Below the pieces are notes generated by a model that worked only from the letters and a program-made list of their open reading frames with translations, was not told the DNA's origin and searched no databases. 64,000 bases of DNA from contig CM065170.1 of the NCBI GenBank assembly GCA_033026295.1, forward strand, positions 10,632,040-10,696,039, read 5' to 3'. Shown here piece after piece: positions 48,601 through 61,200 of the stretch (the first letter of the stretch is position 1; the number at the start of each line of letters is the position of its first letter). Origin of the DNA: Channa striata. Taxonomy: Eukaryota > Chordata > Actinopteri > Anabantiformes > Channidae. The position numbers and the translations under genes were made by a program.

Positions 48601-51600
48601 ATGATTTGTGCAAATCTGCAGGTGCTTTGTGTTTGGCTTTGCCTGAAAAATGTTTCGTTCTTAGGCTGCAATAAAATGCATTAGTTGAACTTCCTGCTTG
48701 CTTGTGTAATTTCATTTTGAACATAAGATAACCTTTGCATGCACTTCACTTCAGCTTGCACAGATGATTCAAACTGTACTTGCACAGAAAAAAATAAGCT
48801 TGCCAATTACTGCTGCATCGGAGAGGCTCATCACTGACAATATTGCAAGGTTAAATGTTCATAATTGCACTGAATTGCTTTGGGAAGGTTAAGTCATCTT
48901 CACAAGAGAAATTTTGAGCCAGCTGTTTAGCCTGTAAGAAAAAACAAGAGAAATGAAACCTAAAATGAAAAGAGATCCCCTTTTTTTTCTGTTGTGATAA
49001 TCGCTTCCACTCCCACACATGATCGCCCTTGCGTTTAATGGCCAGAGATGACCGCAAAGTGATCCGAGTATCAACCATTAATACAGTGTGTTCTCTGTTC
49101 TCATGCCTGCATCATGTCCTGTCTCTCCAATGAAAATATAATGAGGGGTTGCAGGCATGTAGATACTGTATATTTGGATTATCCTGTCCTCAAGGAAAGT
49201 CTGTGCCAAATTCCCGGTTTCCTCTGAGGATTGCGAAAGGCTGTAACTCAACACACAGCCTGACTCAGTGCAGACGGTAATGATGATCGCTGAGACCTTG
49301 GCCTGGGATTGAGAGTGTGCCTTGGCTTGAGTCTCCGTACTCATTGTTCAGATTCAGCGCTTGTGCAGAGTTAGAGCTGCAGAAGTTGTTTACAAGAATT
49401 TTGCAAGATGTTGGTGTGTGGGCCATAAGATGCATTGTTGGTTCAAAATTAGACTTTAATAAAGCCAACTTGGGGGGGAAAAAAAGTAGTCAAATTGCAC
49501 CTTGAAATGTGGGCATGTGTTTCCCGTAATGCTGGGATTTAGAGTGAAATAGTCTGGCAGAAAAAAATGTGACTAGGTATCTGTTAAAGAAAAATGTATT
49601 TTATCTGACTCCTGCTTTTAGTCACCAAACTTACCGAGCTGAAATGAAGCTGTTAGTGGGATCCTTAAAAAGAAACCCTGTATATGTAACATAATGAGTA
49701 GCCTTTGAAAGCCCCATGCCTCTTCATCACCACCTCTATAGGGGATGAGGATAACAAGGCCTCCAGCTGTGCTGCTGGTGTTGGGGAAGGGGCTGAATTC
49801 CTGAGCACTCCTAATTGCTCTCAGGAATGAGTCGGGAAATGGACACATTAGGTTGAGTCGATGACTGACCATGCAGATATAGGAACCTTCAACATGCTCG
49901 CTCTTCACACACACCTCCAGCTATTTGTGTTGCGTATGGTCCTATAGGTCATAACTAATACGCGACATTTCCACTGGCCCTTGTCCTCTTGGTTAGCCCT
50001 GTGAGGCTGCAGTGCCCACTGTGTAGGTGTCTTTGTTTGTGGCTAGGACGGGCTAAAAGGCTGCGGCACTGGCTTTTCTGCCTGACTGCAAAAGCACAGT
50101 AACCAGGTTGCATCATCACATGCTGACCACTAATCCTCGGCTGCTGCTGCTGACAGTAAAAATAAAAAAGGGGAAAAATACCCATCTTTTGAAAAATCAC
50201 TTTGACTCATTCTTGTGGGTATAATTACGCTGTGTGAAACACGCATCAGAAAACTTTCCCGGTGTTGTACAGACTTCTTAAGGGTTTCAAGTCTCTTTGC
50301 TTGATGGGGTGTCGATTTTTGTGAGGGGGATTTTCATTCACTTGTGCGGCAGGTTGAAAAAGGTGGAACAGATTAAACATGAAATAAAGTTTCTCAGAAG
50401 AATATAACAGCATGTAGCTCACTTTATGTCTCATGATTGATAGGCATCATATTGCACACATAATTTCTGCAGTTTATTTTGAAGACCTTTGATGAAACTG
50501 CCTTTGGGTTTTCTGTGTTATTTTTTTAGATTTGATGTCCTGCAGAAATGTATGGTTTATGTATATTTATATACTAAAAGTTTGTGTGTGTGGTGAGGCC
50601 TCCCTTCAGTTGCATGTTTCAACAAGCCATAGCAGGGAACCGGGGCTTTCCTTGCAGTGTTTGACTGAGCAGGGTTCAGTGACAAGGTTCTTGCATGAAC
50701 CAGTGTACCTTGACATAAAATAAGATTAGTCCAGCACTTTCTACATTTTTTAGGGTCAGTTAACACTGAAAAAAACTGTTCGTTTAGGCCTAATCTGAGA
50801 TTTTAAACCTGTCACAAGTGTCTGGCTAGTTTGGATACTGGACTCCAGTTTTGGCTCTGAAAGTCATTTGCTCATTCCTAATGGGTGCTTCAGTTCCTGT
50901 GGCTGTTTTCTTGGGCCCAAGGTTTACTTTGGATTGCATCTTTTGAATTCCAGTGCAGTTTTTGGTTAGAAATGAGCAATATGAGGAAAAAAAAGGGGGT
51001 GGGGGGGGTGTCATACTCTGCATTCACACGTTGAGGTCTTCTGCTCACATTTGCCCTGAGTGGGTGTGGTAAAATGAAAAAAGTGTGCAGATGCATCAGA
51101 TTAGATGTGAAACTTTTAAGCTAAGCTGTTGATAAATAATGTGTTATTTTTGTAAGCTTACTGTGGCCACTGTTTTCTCACTTATTGTGAATATTGTGGT
51201 TCAGTCCGATGATTTATTCCATTGTCTGGCTATTTTTTTAATAGTGCCTGCTCTTATGCACAACTGGACTAACTGCCACATGGCTTGCCTTGTTCTTAGA
51301 CAGCTTCTTTGCAGAATGAAAAGGACTTGGCACCTTCCATTTCTCCTTCTCTCTAGGGAGATTCAGAGAGAGGGAATTTTGTCTAGGAGTTTTTTTTTTC
51401 TTCTTTTTACTAGGGCCGTCTTGTTCTTTTCCTCTCCAGCAAAAACAACAGGCTGCCGCCAAGTGCAGTGTAAATGGGAGTATACATACAGTGGGAATGA
51501 GGGAGGGAGGGAGGAGAAACAGAGAAAGCTGGAGGGACAGGGAGGGGGCAGTAAGAATTTAAATAATAAAATGCCTCATTGGACACACTGGCTCCACACA

Positions 51601-53471
51601 CAAACTTGGACTTGGAGTGAACAAATCAAGCAGAATAAAGGTGCTAGTGGACAGGTTTAGTGAACGCGATGAACTGACCGACTTTGACGTGTACTGACGG
51701 TCTCTTTATCTAAGTTATAGGCAAGCATAGGAAGGTTAGATGCTACATAGAAGAACAAAAAAGGAACAAATGTTGTATAACTGCTTTAGACCAAAGCCAA
51801 GCCATGTGGGAGAAATAAAGCAAAGGGACTCAGAAGCTATTTCTTCTTGTTAAAAGTGAACTGATTTGGTCTCCATAACAGAAAACTTCAGTCCAACTGT
51901 AAAAACACTGAGACCAGCCCATAAGCAGGGTGGAGTACATTAGAATAGAGTTATATAACCCCACTTTTTTATTACTTCCTCTATGGCTTTTGTATTAGAG
52001 CAAGTCAAAAAAGCAGCAAAGAAAGAGAAAGAAAAACTTGGTATAACTTACATTAGAGCCAGCCTGTCAGCTGTTTTTCTCAGCACCTCACAATGCATGT
52101 CTTTGTTGGCTCTATATGAGGGGGGGGCTTTGTCCCGCTTGTGCCCAACTTGCAGCGGTTCGGCTTGAAGAGGCAAACGTGAATTAGGCTATAATTGTTA
52201 TTTTTGAAGCCACAATTATATCATGTTATCAAAGTCCTTGTAGATTTGCTGGTAATGCTGAGATTCGACCAGTGTGTCAGTGTTGCTGTTCATTTGTATC
52301 AGTCAAACAGGACCGAAATAAATTCGATTCACCCTATTCATTGCAACATTTCATCAAAAGAAAATATGGGCATGGGGCCATTTTTTACAGTTTGCTTTAT
52401 TATTATTACTATTTGACATAATTACTGGAGGGAGAAACTCTTTTTAACCAAGCTCTTCTAAAAATGTAGTAGTCTCGCTCAGTCTTTCCTCCGAGGCTGC
52501 AGGAATGGGCAGGGTAGAATCGACTCATGTTACACTGTTCCCATCTGTAGCATTTGTTTTTTATTTGGTCATCAGAAGTTTTCCGACGCTTGGTCTAGGA
52601 GCAATTAGAAAAAGTTCTTAATTCTCCAGCCACTTCCTTTTAGGCCTGAACAAGTTCTCCCTTTTCTCCTTTTTGTGGCCTTCATTCCTCCCTGATTACA
52701 TTAAACATTAAAAAGTGCTGTGGTTAAAATCAAACCCTCTAAACTACCCAAAATTGTTGTTGTTGGTGGTGGAATGTATGAGTGTTACTCACTCTGTTAT
52801 GACACAAATGTTTCTGATATCCTTTAAGGCCTTTTCACAAGAACTGGATGATCACTGAGGATGATGGCTGCTTGGTCAGCAACATAGCCTAATGCCCTCT
52901 GCTTATGTGCTCAGATCGACAGGTTAATGGCTTGACTTTGCACTAAAGAAATGATTGGAGCTGCTGACAGCGTTTAGGTTTTTTTTTAGTCATGACTGAC
53001 TAAGAAGATAACACAGCTGTCAAAATTTGAATGCATGCTTGGAAACAATGACTCGTATTTAAAAAGATGGATGGCCGTAAATTACTCTTTTTGTGGAGGG
53101 TTGTCAATATTATAAAACGATAATAAAGATAAAAGATGGTGTGATATGACCACAGTTCAATAGAAGAAATCCATAATGTTACATTATGTTACAAGTTGAA
53201 TAATGAAAAATAAATGTTTTTTAAAAACTGCTAAATTGCACAAAATACATGACTGCTCAAGTGTACAAACTCTGGAGGGACAGTTTATTACACATTTAAA
53301 GTAATTAAATATGGTTTGACAGGGTTTCAGTGTTAAAAAAAACTATTGTGTTTTCACAGTCAGCTTGTTTATTTCAGGCTTGGTTCTCCTAATCTTCTTG
53401 ATTTGTTCTAATCGTTCCCTCTGTTCCTCTTTTTTTTGTTTCCCTTCCTCTCTCTCGCTCTCTTCTCACAG
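45643..53471 (+). other. jdp2b intron 1 (inferred)
   Basis: 7.8 kb without recognisable coding exons. Notable content is an alternating purine-pyrimidine tract near its start, a GC-richer block at about 47460-47720, a purine-rich GGGAGG stretch near 51500 and a G-run near 50993-51009. Long open frames here (for example 51139-51660) have no family resemblance. Confidence 0.5.
45785..45821. repeat. (GT)n(CG)n alternating tract, Z-DNA candidate
   Basis: A 37-bp run of strictly alternating purine and pyrimidine, with a core of about nine CG units flanked by GT units. It lies 140 bp inside the first intron of jdp2b, within the CpG island. Such tracts are the classic Z-DNA-forming sequences under negative supercoiling. 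Confidence 0.85.
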
Positions 53472-55212
53472 CGGCGGTGGTGGCCGGGTCGGACATGATG
53501 CCGGGACAGATTCCTGACCCTTCGTTGGCAGCGGGTTCTTTGCCCAGCCTCGGCCCGTTGGCAGGCATCTCAGCCACCACACTCACTGATCAACTCAAGC
53601 TAGCTGACTTCCGTCAGCTGGGCTCCATGCTGTCCCCTCTGCATTTCCTGGGGAGACTGGGGAAGAGGCCACTGGCCATAAAGACAGAGGTGAGGCGGAA
53701 GAGAAAAGAGGAAATAGCGTAGAAGTAGGCTGTGTGAAACATTTGTATAAGTTCAGAGGGCAGAAACATAGCAAGGCAGGTTTTTATTGTTTTCTTGTCA
53801 GTAAAGAACCAAATGATGCATCTGAATAACACAAGGAAGCCATTTTTGCATTTACAATATGTTAAATAAACTCCAGTGACAGAAACACCTTTTGATAACT
53901 GATGTGATTTTTATATTCCAGCACTCAGTAATATTCTTTATACATTATCTGTCTTCAGAAAATGTAATCAGTTTAAAAAGTGCTATAAGTAATAAATGCA
54001 TTAGTCTGAGCTGATTATTGAACCCTGTAATTATACATTTTACACACCAGTCTTCATACAGCCACCACATTAATCGTGGTGGTCCTAAAAGTGTCAGGGA
54101 GGACAGGGGTCTACATTAAATTCTCCACTACAAATCAAATCTTGTACTCAAGCCAAAGTAGTAAGCTGATTATGTACATCTTATGAAAAGCACAAAAGTA
54201 AAGGTACCTCATTAAGAAAGTAAAACAGACTATGATAATGTGGTCAAGGAAGATGGCCGCCCACGGTTCTGCTGGAGGTTTCTTCCGTTACTCCGTTGTT
54301 GCCTTGTTGTTGGTCAAATATCACTGTTGGTAAAGATGGAGCTTATTTTAACCACTTCATGTACTGACAGATGGTTAACACATAATGATAACTCAGCAGT
54401 TTAAGTGAATATTTCAATAGAAATCATAATCGTTTTATATTAAAGCCATGGTGGTATTAATGTTGTGGCTTATTACTGTAAAAGTTGCACAACATATGGT
54501 TTTCCAACATGGTGACTACAACTACTGGTTGTTCATGTTTTATGTAATTCAGACAGTAATCATATTTCTTAACATAAAACCCAGTCATGTGAGCCCTGTT
54601 TTACAAGACATTATATTTGCAGATTGATGAAGATGAAGAAAGGAGGAAAAGGAGGCGAGAGAAAAACAAGGTAGCAGCAGCACGATGCCGAAACAAAAAG
54701 AAGGAACGGACTGACTTCCTTCAAAGGGTGAGTTCATGACATAGCACTGCATACTGATGAGCAAAAGCATAGCAGCTAAGGAAGGCAGCAGAAAAAATCC
54801 CAAAAACAAACCCAAACGACACAGTTTCACGTTTAAGCCAAGTAGCCCAACTCTGAGCTAGGATAATTCAAGAATGGTTAAAACAAGCACATGCACAACT
54901 GAGAGCCATAGATCCTAAGTCATTTTTCACAGGTGAATAAAGGTAAAAGGTAAACAAGCATGAAGTCGTCTGAACCATTTTTGATTCAGTAATATCTAAT
55001 ATTTTAACTTCCCTGTGTAGGAATCGGAGCGTCTGGAGATGGTTAACTCAGAGCTAAAGGCCCAGATTGAGGAACTCCGTCTGGAAAGGCAGCAGTTAAT
55101 GGTGATGCTCAACCTCCACCGGCCCACCTGCATCGTGAGGACCGACAGTGTCAAAACACCCGAGAGTGAGGCCAACCCTCTGCTGGAGCAGCTGTCCACT
55201 GACACAAAGTGA
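53472..55212 (+). CDS. jdp2b: Jun dimerization protein 2, three coding exons
   Basis: Small bZIP repressor that dimerises with JUN and ATF2 at AP-1 and CRE sites and recruits histone deacetylases. The first listed exon starts at 53472 with 23 nt of 5' UTR. Coding begins at ATG 53495 and runs 53495-53689, 54623-54727, 55021-55212; 492 nt, 163 aa, the same length as human. The protein starts MMPGQIPDPSLAAGSLPSLG. It has the basic region ERRKRRREKNKVAAARCRNKKKERT (split over residues 71-95) and a leucine zipper from ESERLEMVNSELKAQIEELR. It ends SVKTPESEANPLLEQLSTDTK. The second ATG of the MM pair could serve equally. It lies 15.7 kb downstream of the second FOS gene in the same orientation. The a/b ohnolog label is tentative. 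Confidence 0.95.
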
Positions 55213-57216
55213 AACCAGGAAACCAGGGACGTGGAGTCCCTGAAGGCCAACTTGGCCCCCACCGCGGTTGCCATTAAAATGAAAACATAACCTGCAATAA
55301 ATTTCTAAAGCACTTGAGCTCCAAGCCGAAGACTTTTGGAGACTCTGACCAAAGACCTGAGGTTGTAGGGCTTCTTCAGAACTGCTACATGAGCTGGCTC
55401 TGTCAATTTGGAAGACTGGAAATACCCAGTTTCATCTCTGCATTAAGTGTTGTTGACACCCACTGTGCCTAGTTGTTACTTCAAGCACCTCTACATAAAG
55501 GGACCGACGGAAACCGTAAAGTACGACTGGAAACGACACTGAGGAAACACACTAATATCACTATGGTGCTCTGTTACAAAAGCCCTTGGTAGACTGTGTG
55601 ACATTGTGTTAGTGCAGAGTGTTCTGCAGTTTTCCTTTGTATGCTAACTGAAATATACAGGTATAGTGTTTTAGGATACAATACTCATACAAGTGCACCA
55701 GTTGAAGTAGTTTTTTTTGTTTATTTCTATATCCTGCCTCGACAATGGCAGTTAGCGGTTGATCCGATTTGTGGTGACGCTGGCGTCATGAAAAGCACAT
55801 GTACACAAAATGTTTACACTTTTTTTTTTTTTTTTTTGGACTTGTTGTCTGTACGTGTTTTATACTGCTTTGTATTCATAAACATATATGAAATGCTTGT
55901 TAATCACTTGATGTGATTTGTCTTTTGAACCTTTCCAGTCTGTCTCTCTCATGTTGCGCTGTCCAACAGCTGTGAAAACGGAAGCAGGAACCTTTGCAGT
56001 TGAGCAGTATTTCAATGTCTCTTCTGGACCTGTATCTGCTATGTATGACTGTGTTACTCTGCATAGATAAAAATTTATTTTCTAACTAGAAAAAATGACT
56101 TGTGTTTTTTCTTTTTTAAATTAAACTCCATCAGATGTGCAGTATTTCAGGTCTGCGTTTTCTCCAGTGAAATTCATTTTAAGTATTTGTCACTTGTTAC
56201 CGCAAGTATCAAGTGACACAAGTTGTGCAATCATATTTAATAAGTAAGGAATGTTGTCAGAATTACTTTCATTTAAAAATAGTGAGTCATGCTTTTATTT
56301 CACAGCAGAGAAAAGGCCACAACACTTTTGATGAATACATTTTAAAAATAAATTTTCCATCTTGTATATCTTAAGATATTTTTATTAACACTGGCCTAAT
56401 TGTCAAAATGTTTTTTTTATTTATTTTACTCTTCACACCTTTTAAGGTAAAACATAACTGTTAGGTTTTGTTGTGAGATTTTATTTTCGTAATAACACTA
56501 GTCAAACAGCTTAGTTAAGTATATCCATTTTCTGTTAATTCATACTTCATATATACTGCACTACAAACATTAAAGAATTAGTTACTGGATATTTCTTTAT
56601 TCCTCCTGGGTCTAGAATTCAAGCTATCCAGTAGTATGTAAGTAGTTCATAAGGCAGGTGTTATCTATTTACATCCAAAAGAAAGGAATTCATTTTTTTT
56701 AACATAATACATTGTCATATAGACTCAACACTTCAAATATTGAGTCTATGACCGATAAAAAGAAAACTAAGTTAATAAATAGCCCTACGTATGAGCTCAG
56801 TTGCAATATCTGACTTCTCTTTCAAAGCAAATTTCGTGTTTATTATATGTGAACCCACTTTAATGACATGGGTAATGAGCTGACGGTTAGGATTTATTTG
56901 AAAAATTGAGTTGTTAAATGGTCTCAGAGCAACTGCGTTAAAATAAAAAAGTTTTATAACTGTCCTCACGTCCCCTTCTAACTAAAAATTACAAAATAAG
57001 TAAAGATTTGAGCACTTGCACCATAACAAACTGCTCCTCTTAACACTCAACACTTTCTGACCTAAAAACGACAATGAATAACTTTCACAATAAATGAAAG
57101 TTGAACTCATTAATACATCTCATAGACCTGATATAACTGCATTTACCGCCATCTACCATAATGTAGAAATTGTGTCAGGACATGTAGGAGGTTGGACTGA
57201 AAGTTTACAGCCTGCA

Positions 57217-57230
57217 GCGCCCTCTAGTGG
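57217..57230 (-). promoter_or_regulatory. CTCF-type site
   Basis: The minus strand reads CCACTAGAGGGCGC, which fits the CTCF core CCASYAGRKGGCRS at nearly every position. It lies between jdp2b and lrrc74a and could mark a boundary between the FOS/JDP2 cluster and the next gene. Binding is inferred from motif alone. Confidence 0.55.
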
Positions 57231-57797
57231 GAAACTGCGTGATTTGCAGTAGACTAGAGAACTTACAATAATAGTATATTTTATTACAAAAGTGTGGACA
57301 GTCATTGTAACATATCGTATTTCTATCTCTATGTTTTTCTATGGCAGGAATTTGAAGGCTACACTATAGAATTTCCCAGAGAATTCTCCCTTTTTAAAGT
57401 GGCCTTCATTCATACGACGAAATCAATGACTTTTCTCTACGTGCAAATGAACCGTTAATAGCTAATTCGTCATATTTAATGTTGCTGAGTGTAAACACAG
57501 GTCTAAGCCGAGCGAACACTTTTATTTTTACATTTATTATTTATCAATTTGTCAAGATCCGGAGATCGAGAAGTTGTAGAGGTTATTAATTTGTAGCTAT
57601 TTAACACGACACTGGCATCACGGTTTAGGAAAACCTCGTTTAATTCTGGATTCTCACTTTTATTTAGGCGATTTAAATTCTCAATGAATGCGATGTTAAA
57701 TAATAAGGTTGCATTTTCGATATTATATTTTAAAGATGTCACATTAAACATTAGACTTCTCCTCCAACTTTTATGGAAACATGGAAGGCATTAGCGT

Positions 57798-57811
57798 GTT
57801 GCCATGGATAC
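57798..57811. promoter_or_regulatory. Imperfect RFX X-box upstream of lrrc74a
   Basis: GTTGCCATGGATAC fits RYYNYY-WW-RRNRAC with one mismatch, about 420 bp upstream of the lrrc74a ATG. X-boxes are typical of promoters active in ciliated cells. A link to lrrc74a is a guess. Confidence 0.35.
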
Positions 57812-58227
57812 TATAGTGAGCCTTAGTTTACGGCCTAATTGTTGACATTTCGGGAAGCTAAGCTAATCTGTCGACAGTCAGGTAACTTGGCTTCTGTTTC
57901 CCCTTCTGTCAGCAGTGCACTAAACTATTATTTGCATTTCTATCAATTTTAACTAACAAAAAAAAAATATTTTGGATAAGTTTAAAAAACGTGATCCTTA
58001 GAGAGACTAGAAGTTCTACTGGATTTCAATTACTTAGTCACGCTCGACCAGGGAGCTACATTAAATATTTTAGCTAGATAAATATTATTTAAAAGATGTC
58101 TAAACATTAACTAATGCAAACTGTCAAGAAATTATATTACACAGCACAGCAAGCTAACCTCACCTCTTGTCTGCATCTTGTGTGACGGAGGGCAAAGGTC
58201 AACTGGACCCACGGGCAGCAGGATAAG

Positions 58228-61200
58228 ATGGAGAATGAGGAGAATCAGCCCCTGAGTAAAGAGCAGGACAGTGGGGAAGAGTGGGACACAGATCTGGAAA
58301 CAGAAGGTCAGTAAAAATGATTATGCATAACAAAGGGCCAATAGTTGTGAGCAATTCCTCTGTTAAGTGTTACATTTCATTTAGTAAAAAATGTTTTTTT
58401 AACTGTACATACCATTATATCCAGGTTGTATGTAATGGTATTATTAACAATTGTTATAAACAGATGGGAAGTGGTGACAAAAATGTGATCATTCTAAGCC
58501 ATATAGTCCTTAAAGGTTTTCACTGATGTCAGTCAGTCATTCTGTAAAACAATCCATCCATCCATCCATCATCGTTAACTGCTTATCCTGGTTGGAGTCA
58601 CGGGGGGGCAGGCCTCTCCTTGCTGTCATTGGCAGCTGTAGCTCAGTTGGTAAGACACTCGTTTGACTCCCAGTCTCTCCTGGCTTTGTGACGACCGTCC
58701 ACACTCACACAGACACCTATGAGACAGACCCACAGACTAACCTGTGGAAGAAACCTGGAAGAACAAGCAAACTCAGCACAGAAAGGCCACAGCCGGTCAA
58801 GTATTATACTATTAAATTATAGACTTTAGTAATTTCTTTTGTTTTAACTTTTTTTTATTTTAGATCCTCAAAATAAGGGACAAAGTTTATCCCGTGCAGA
58901 GCTGTACCTCCAGGCCTGCCAACGGACAGGGACCGTTCCCGTTTCCTCCTTTGTCTCTCATTTGGGTGAAGCCCATCTCAACTTGAACTACTACGGTTTG
59001 GGACCTTTGGGGGCCAAAGCTCTGGCCATAGCTTTGCAGGTAGGCGCCCTCAATCCTTCACTCTAGATATGCAAATGTGTTCGCCAAAATTCACTGACCC
59101 TTATAATATACTAAGATTATGATAGGGTTTAAGGATAGGTTAGTTTCAGGGGAAAGTGAACCACAGTTTATAATTTTATAACTTAATGTAGTTTATAAAT
59201 ATCTCAACATATACATGGGGTCTCACAATAACTTACGGTAAGATAACTTTTTATTTGTCACATGCACAATTATATATAGTACAATGTGGAGAGAAATCCA
59301 CTGATGAAAACGGAAACAGAGTCAGAAACAGAAAGAAAAAAACATAATAGAAACTGATTACAAGGCAGGAGAAACACAGAATAGAAACCGAGGGTGAAAA
59401 GTCAGACAACAACGTTATCCCTCCATGTTCAGGAAAAGTGAGAAATATGCAGGATATCTGTGTAAACATGCATGTACCCTTGCTTACATACACACATATG
59501 CCTATATGTACATATAAATACCTACATAAATACGCATAAACACACACACACACACGCATACATATCTCCAAAGACATACACGTATACGTGTATATGCCTA
59601 TTTGTCTACATCTATTTGCACAAACATAACTGTATATATACACACATAAACATTCACTTACATATATACACACACACACATACACATAGCATACCAGCGA
59701 TTTAGATATTTACAGAGTATAGAGAGTTCTGATTAGACGGGATTTATTTTATGGTTTAGAGTTGAGCAGGCGGATGTCTTGGGGGAAGAAACGGTTCTTC
59801 ACGCCATCCTGATGGGAGTCGTGATTAGAGAGAGAGTGAACAGTGTGTGTGGGTTGATTAAGGATCTTCTAAGCCCTTAGTTAATATTTCTCACCAATCA
59901 GTAGACTTTTATATATTTTTTTATCTTCTGGTTAGGGGGACAATGATACCACGGACCTTGAACTGGAGCACAACCAACTTCAGGCAAAAGGGGCACGCTA
60001 TCTGATGAAGATGCTTCAAACAAATTCATCCATTTGCAGTCTAGTAACTATTTTTAAAGCGTCTCATCATTTATTTTAAAAAACAATGACATAGATTAAA
60101 CCAATGGTGTTTGTGATTTCACTTTAGAATCTGTCCTATAACCAGCTGCACTTTGAAGGGGCACACATCATCTCCAAAAGGCTGTTAGACAACTATTACG
60201 TCCAGTCTATAAAACTTTCAGGTCCTTTGCTAAGTTGACTTCAAGATCAGCACTGTTGTTTAGTAGAGATTGGGAGCGCAAGCCTTTATGCATTTAAAAA
60301 TGAAGTTTTCCCTTTTTCCTGTAGGAAATTATTTTGATGATTCTGCTGCTAAATGCTTTGCAGATGCTTTAAGTGTGAGTTCTACAATTTGAATATTCGA
60401 TCCATTTCTCATAAACATTCAAACAACTGTCATGTATGATGGGCTGCAGTTTAACATTTTTTTCCTAACAGGGCGACTACGTGCTCAAACATCTAGACCT
60501 TAGTCACAACAAGATCTGTGATAAAGGAGGAGAACACCTCGGTCATATGATAGGTAAAATAGATCATTTTCTGGCTTTACCAATTTTTAGGTTTAAAGTT
60601 TTTCTATTTGTTTTTACTTCCGACTTTTCTGTAGCCTGTAGCCTTTTTTCATCTATTTCAACAAGTTCGAATAATGATTGCTCTCAAAAGATATAAAGTT
60701 AGGCAATCAATTGTGCTATTAAATTAGTTTTTCGATAAAAAAATAGCTAGTTAGATAGCTAGCTAATTACCCTTACTTGCCTTAATCTGCTTTTAAATAA
60801 CTTACATGCAACTTAAAATGCACAATTCAAAACCAACACCAAGGACAGAAATACATTCTGTATGTATGTGTTCCATTAACCAATTTGTAAAAAAAAAAAT
60901 TCATTTTAGTTTGACTTAGAATAACTTGTATAACTGGTGAAAACTGGCATTTTCAAGTGTACTGTGGCATTTTCAATTAGTCCCCCCCCCCCCCTTTCTA
61001 CAGGCACAAATGTAGGGATTGAAGTCCTGAATCTGTCCTGGAACTTCATTAGTGTGTGTGGTGGAGTGGCGTTAGGTGATGGGCTGAAGGTGACGAACAT
61101 AACACACTCGACAATTGTTCAGTGTGTATTCAACAGTCTGTTTCCTGTTGCAGCTGTTTGTCACTCACATGTTTCTTATCTCAGGTAAACTCCACCCTCA

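Larger units (their letters stand above)
55213..58227. other. jdp2b 3' UTR and spacer to lrrc74a
   Basis: The jdp2b 3' UTR probably extends to about 56.1 kb. An early AATAAA lies at 55296-55301. The remainder is AT-rich with no gene. Two motifs are listed separately (CTCF-like, X-box-like). A small hairpin (13-bp stem) lies at 56714-56752. Confidence 0.5.

Noticed and set aside
51139..51660. 173-aa open frame in jdp2b intron 1
   Set aside because: Low-complexity ends, no recognisable domain, no supporting splice or promoter signals.
58629..58700. Possible tRNA gene (GCTGTAGCTCAGTTGGTAAG start)
   Set aside because: The rest does not fold as a tRNA with a proper T arm and the context is a degraded interspersed repeat.
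59251..59705. 144-aa and 77-aa open frames rich in Cys, Val, Tyr, His and Thr
   Set aside because: They are translations of the CA/TA low-complexity tract in lrrc74a intron 2.
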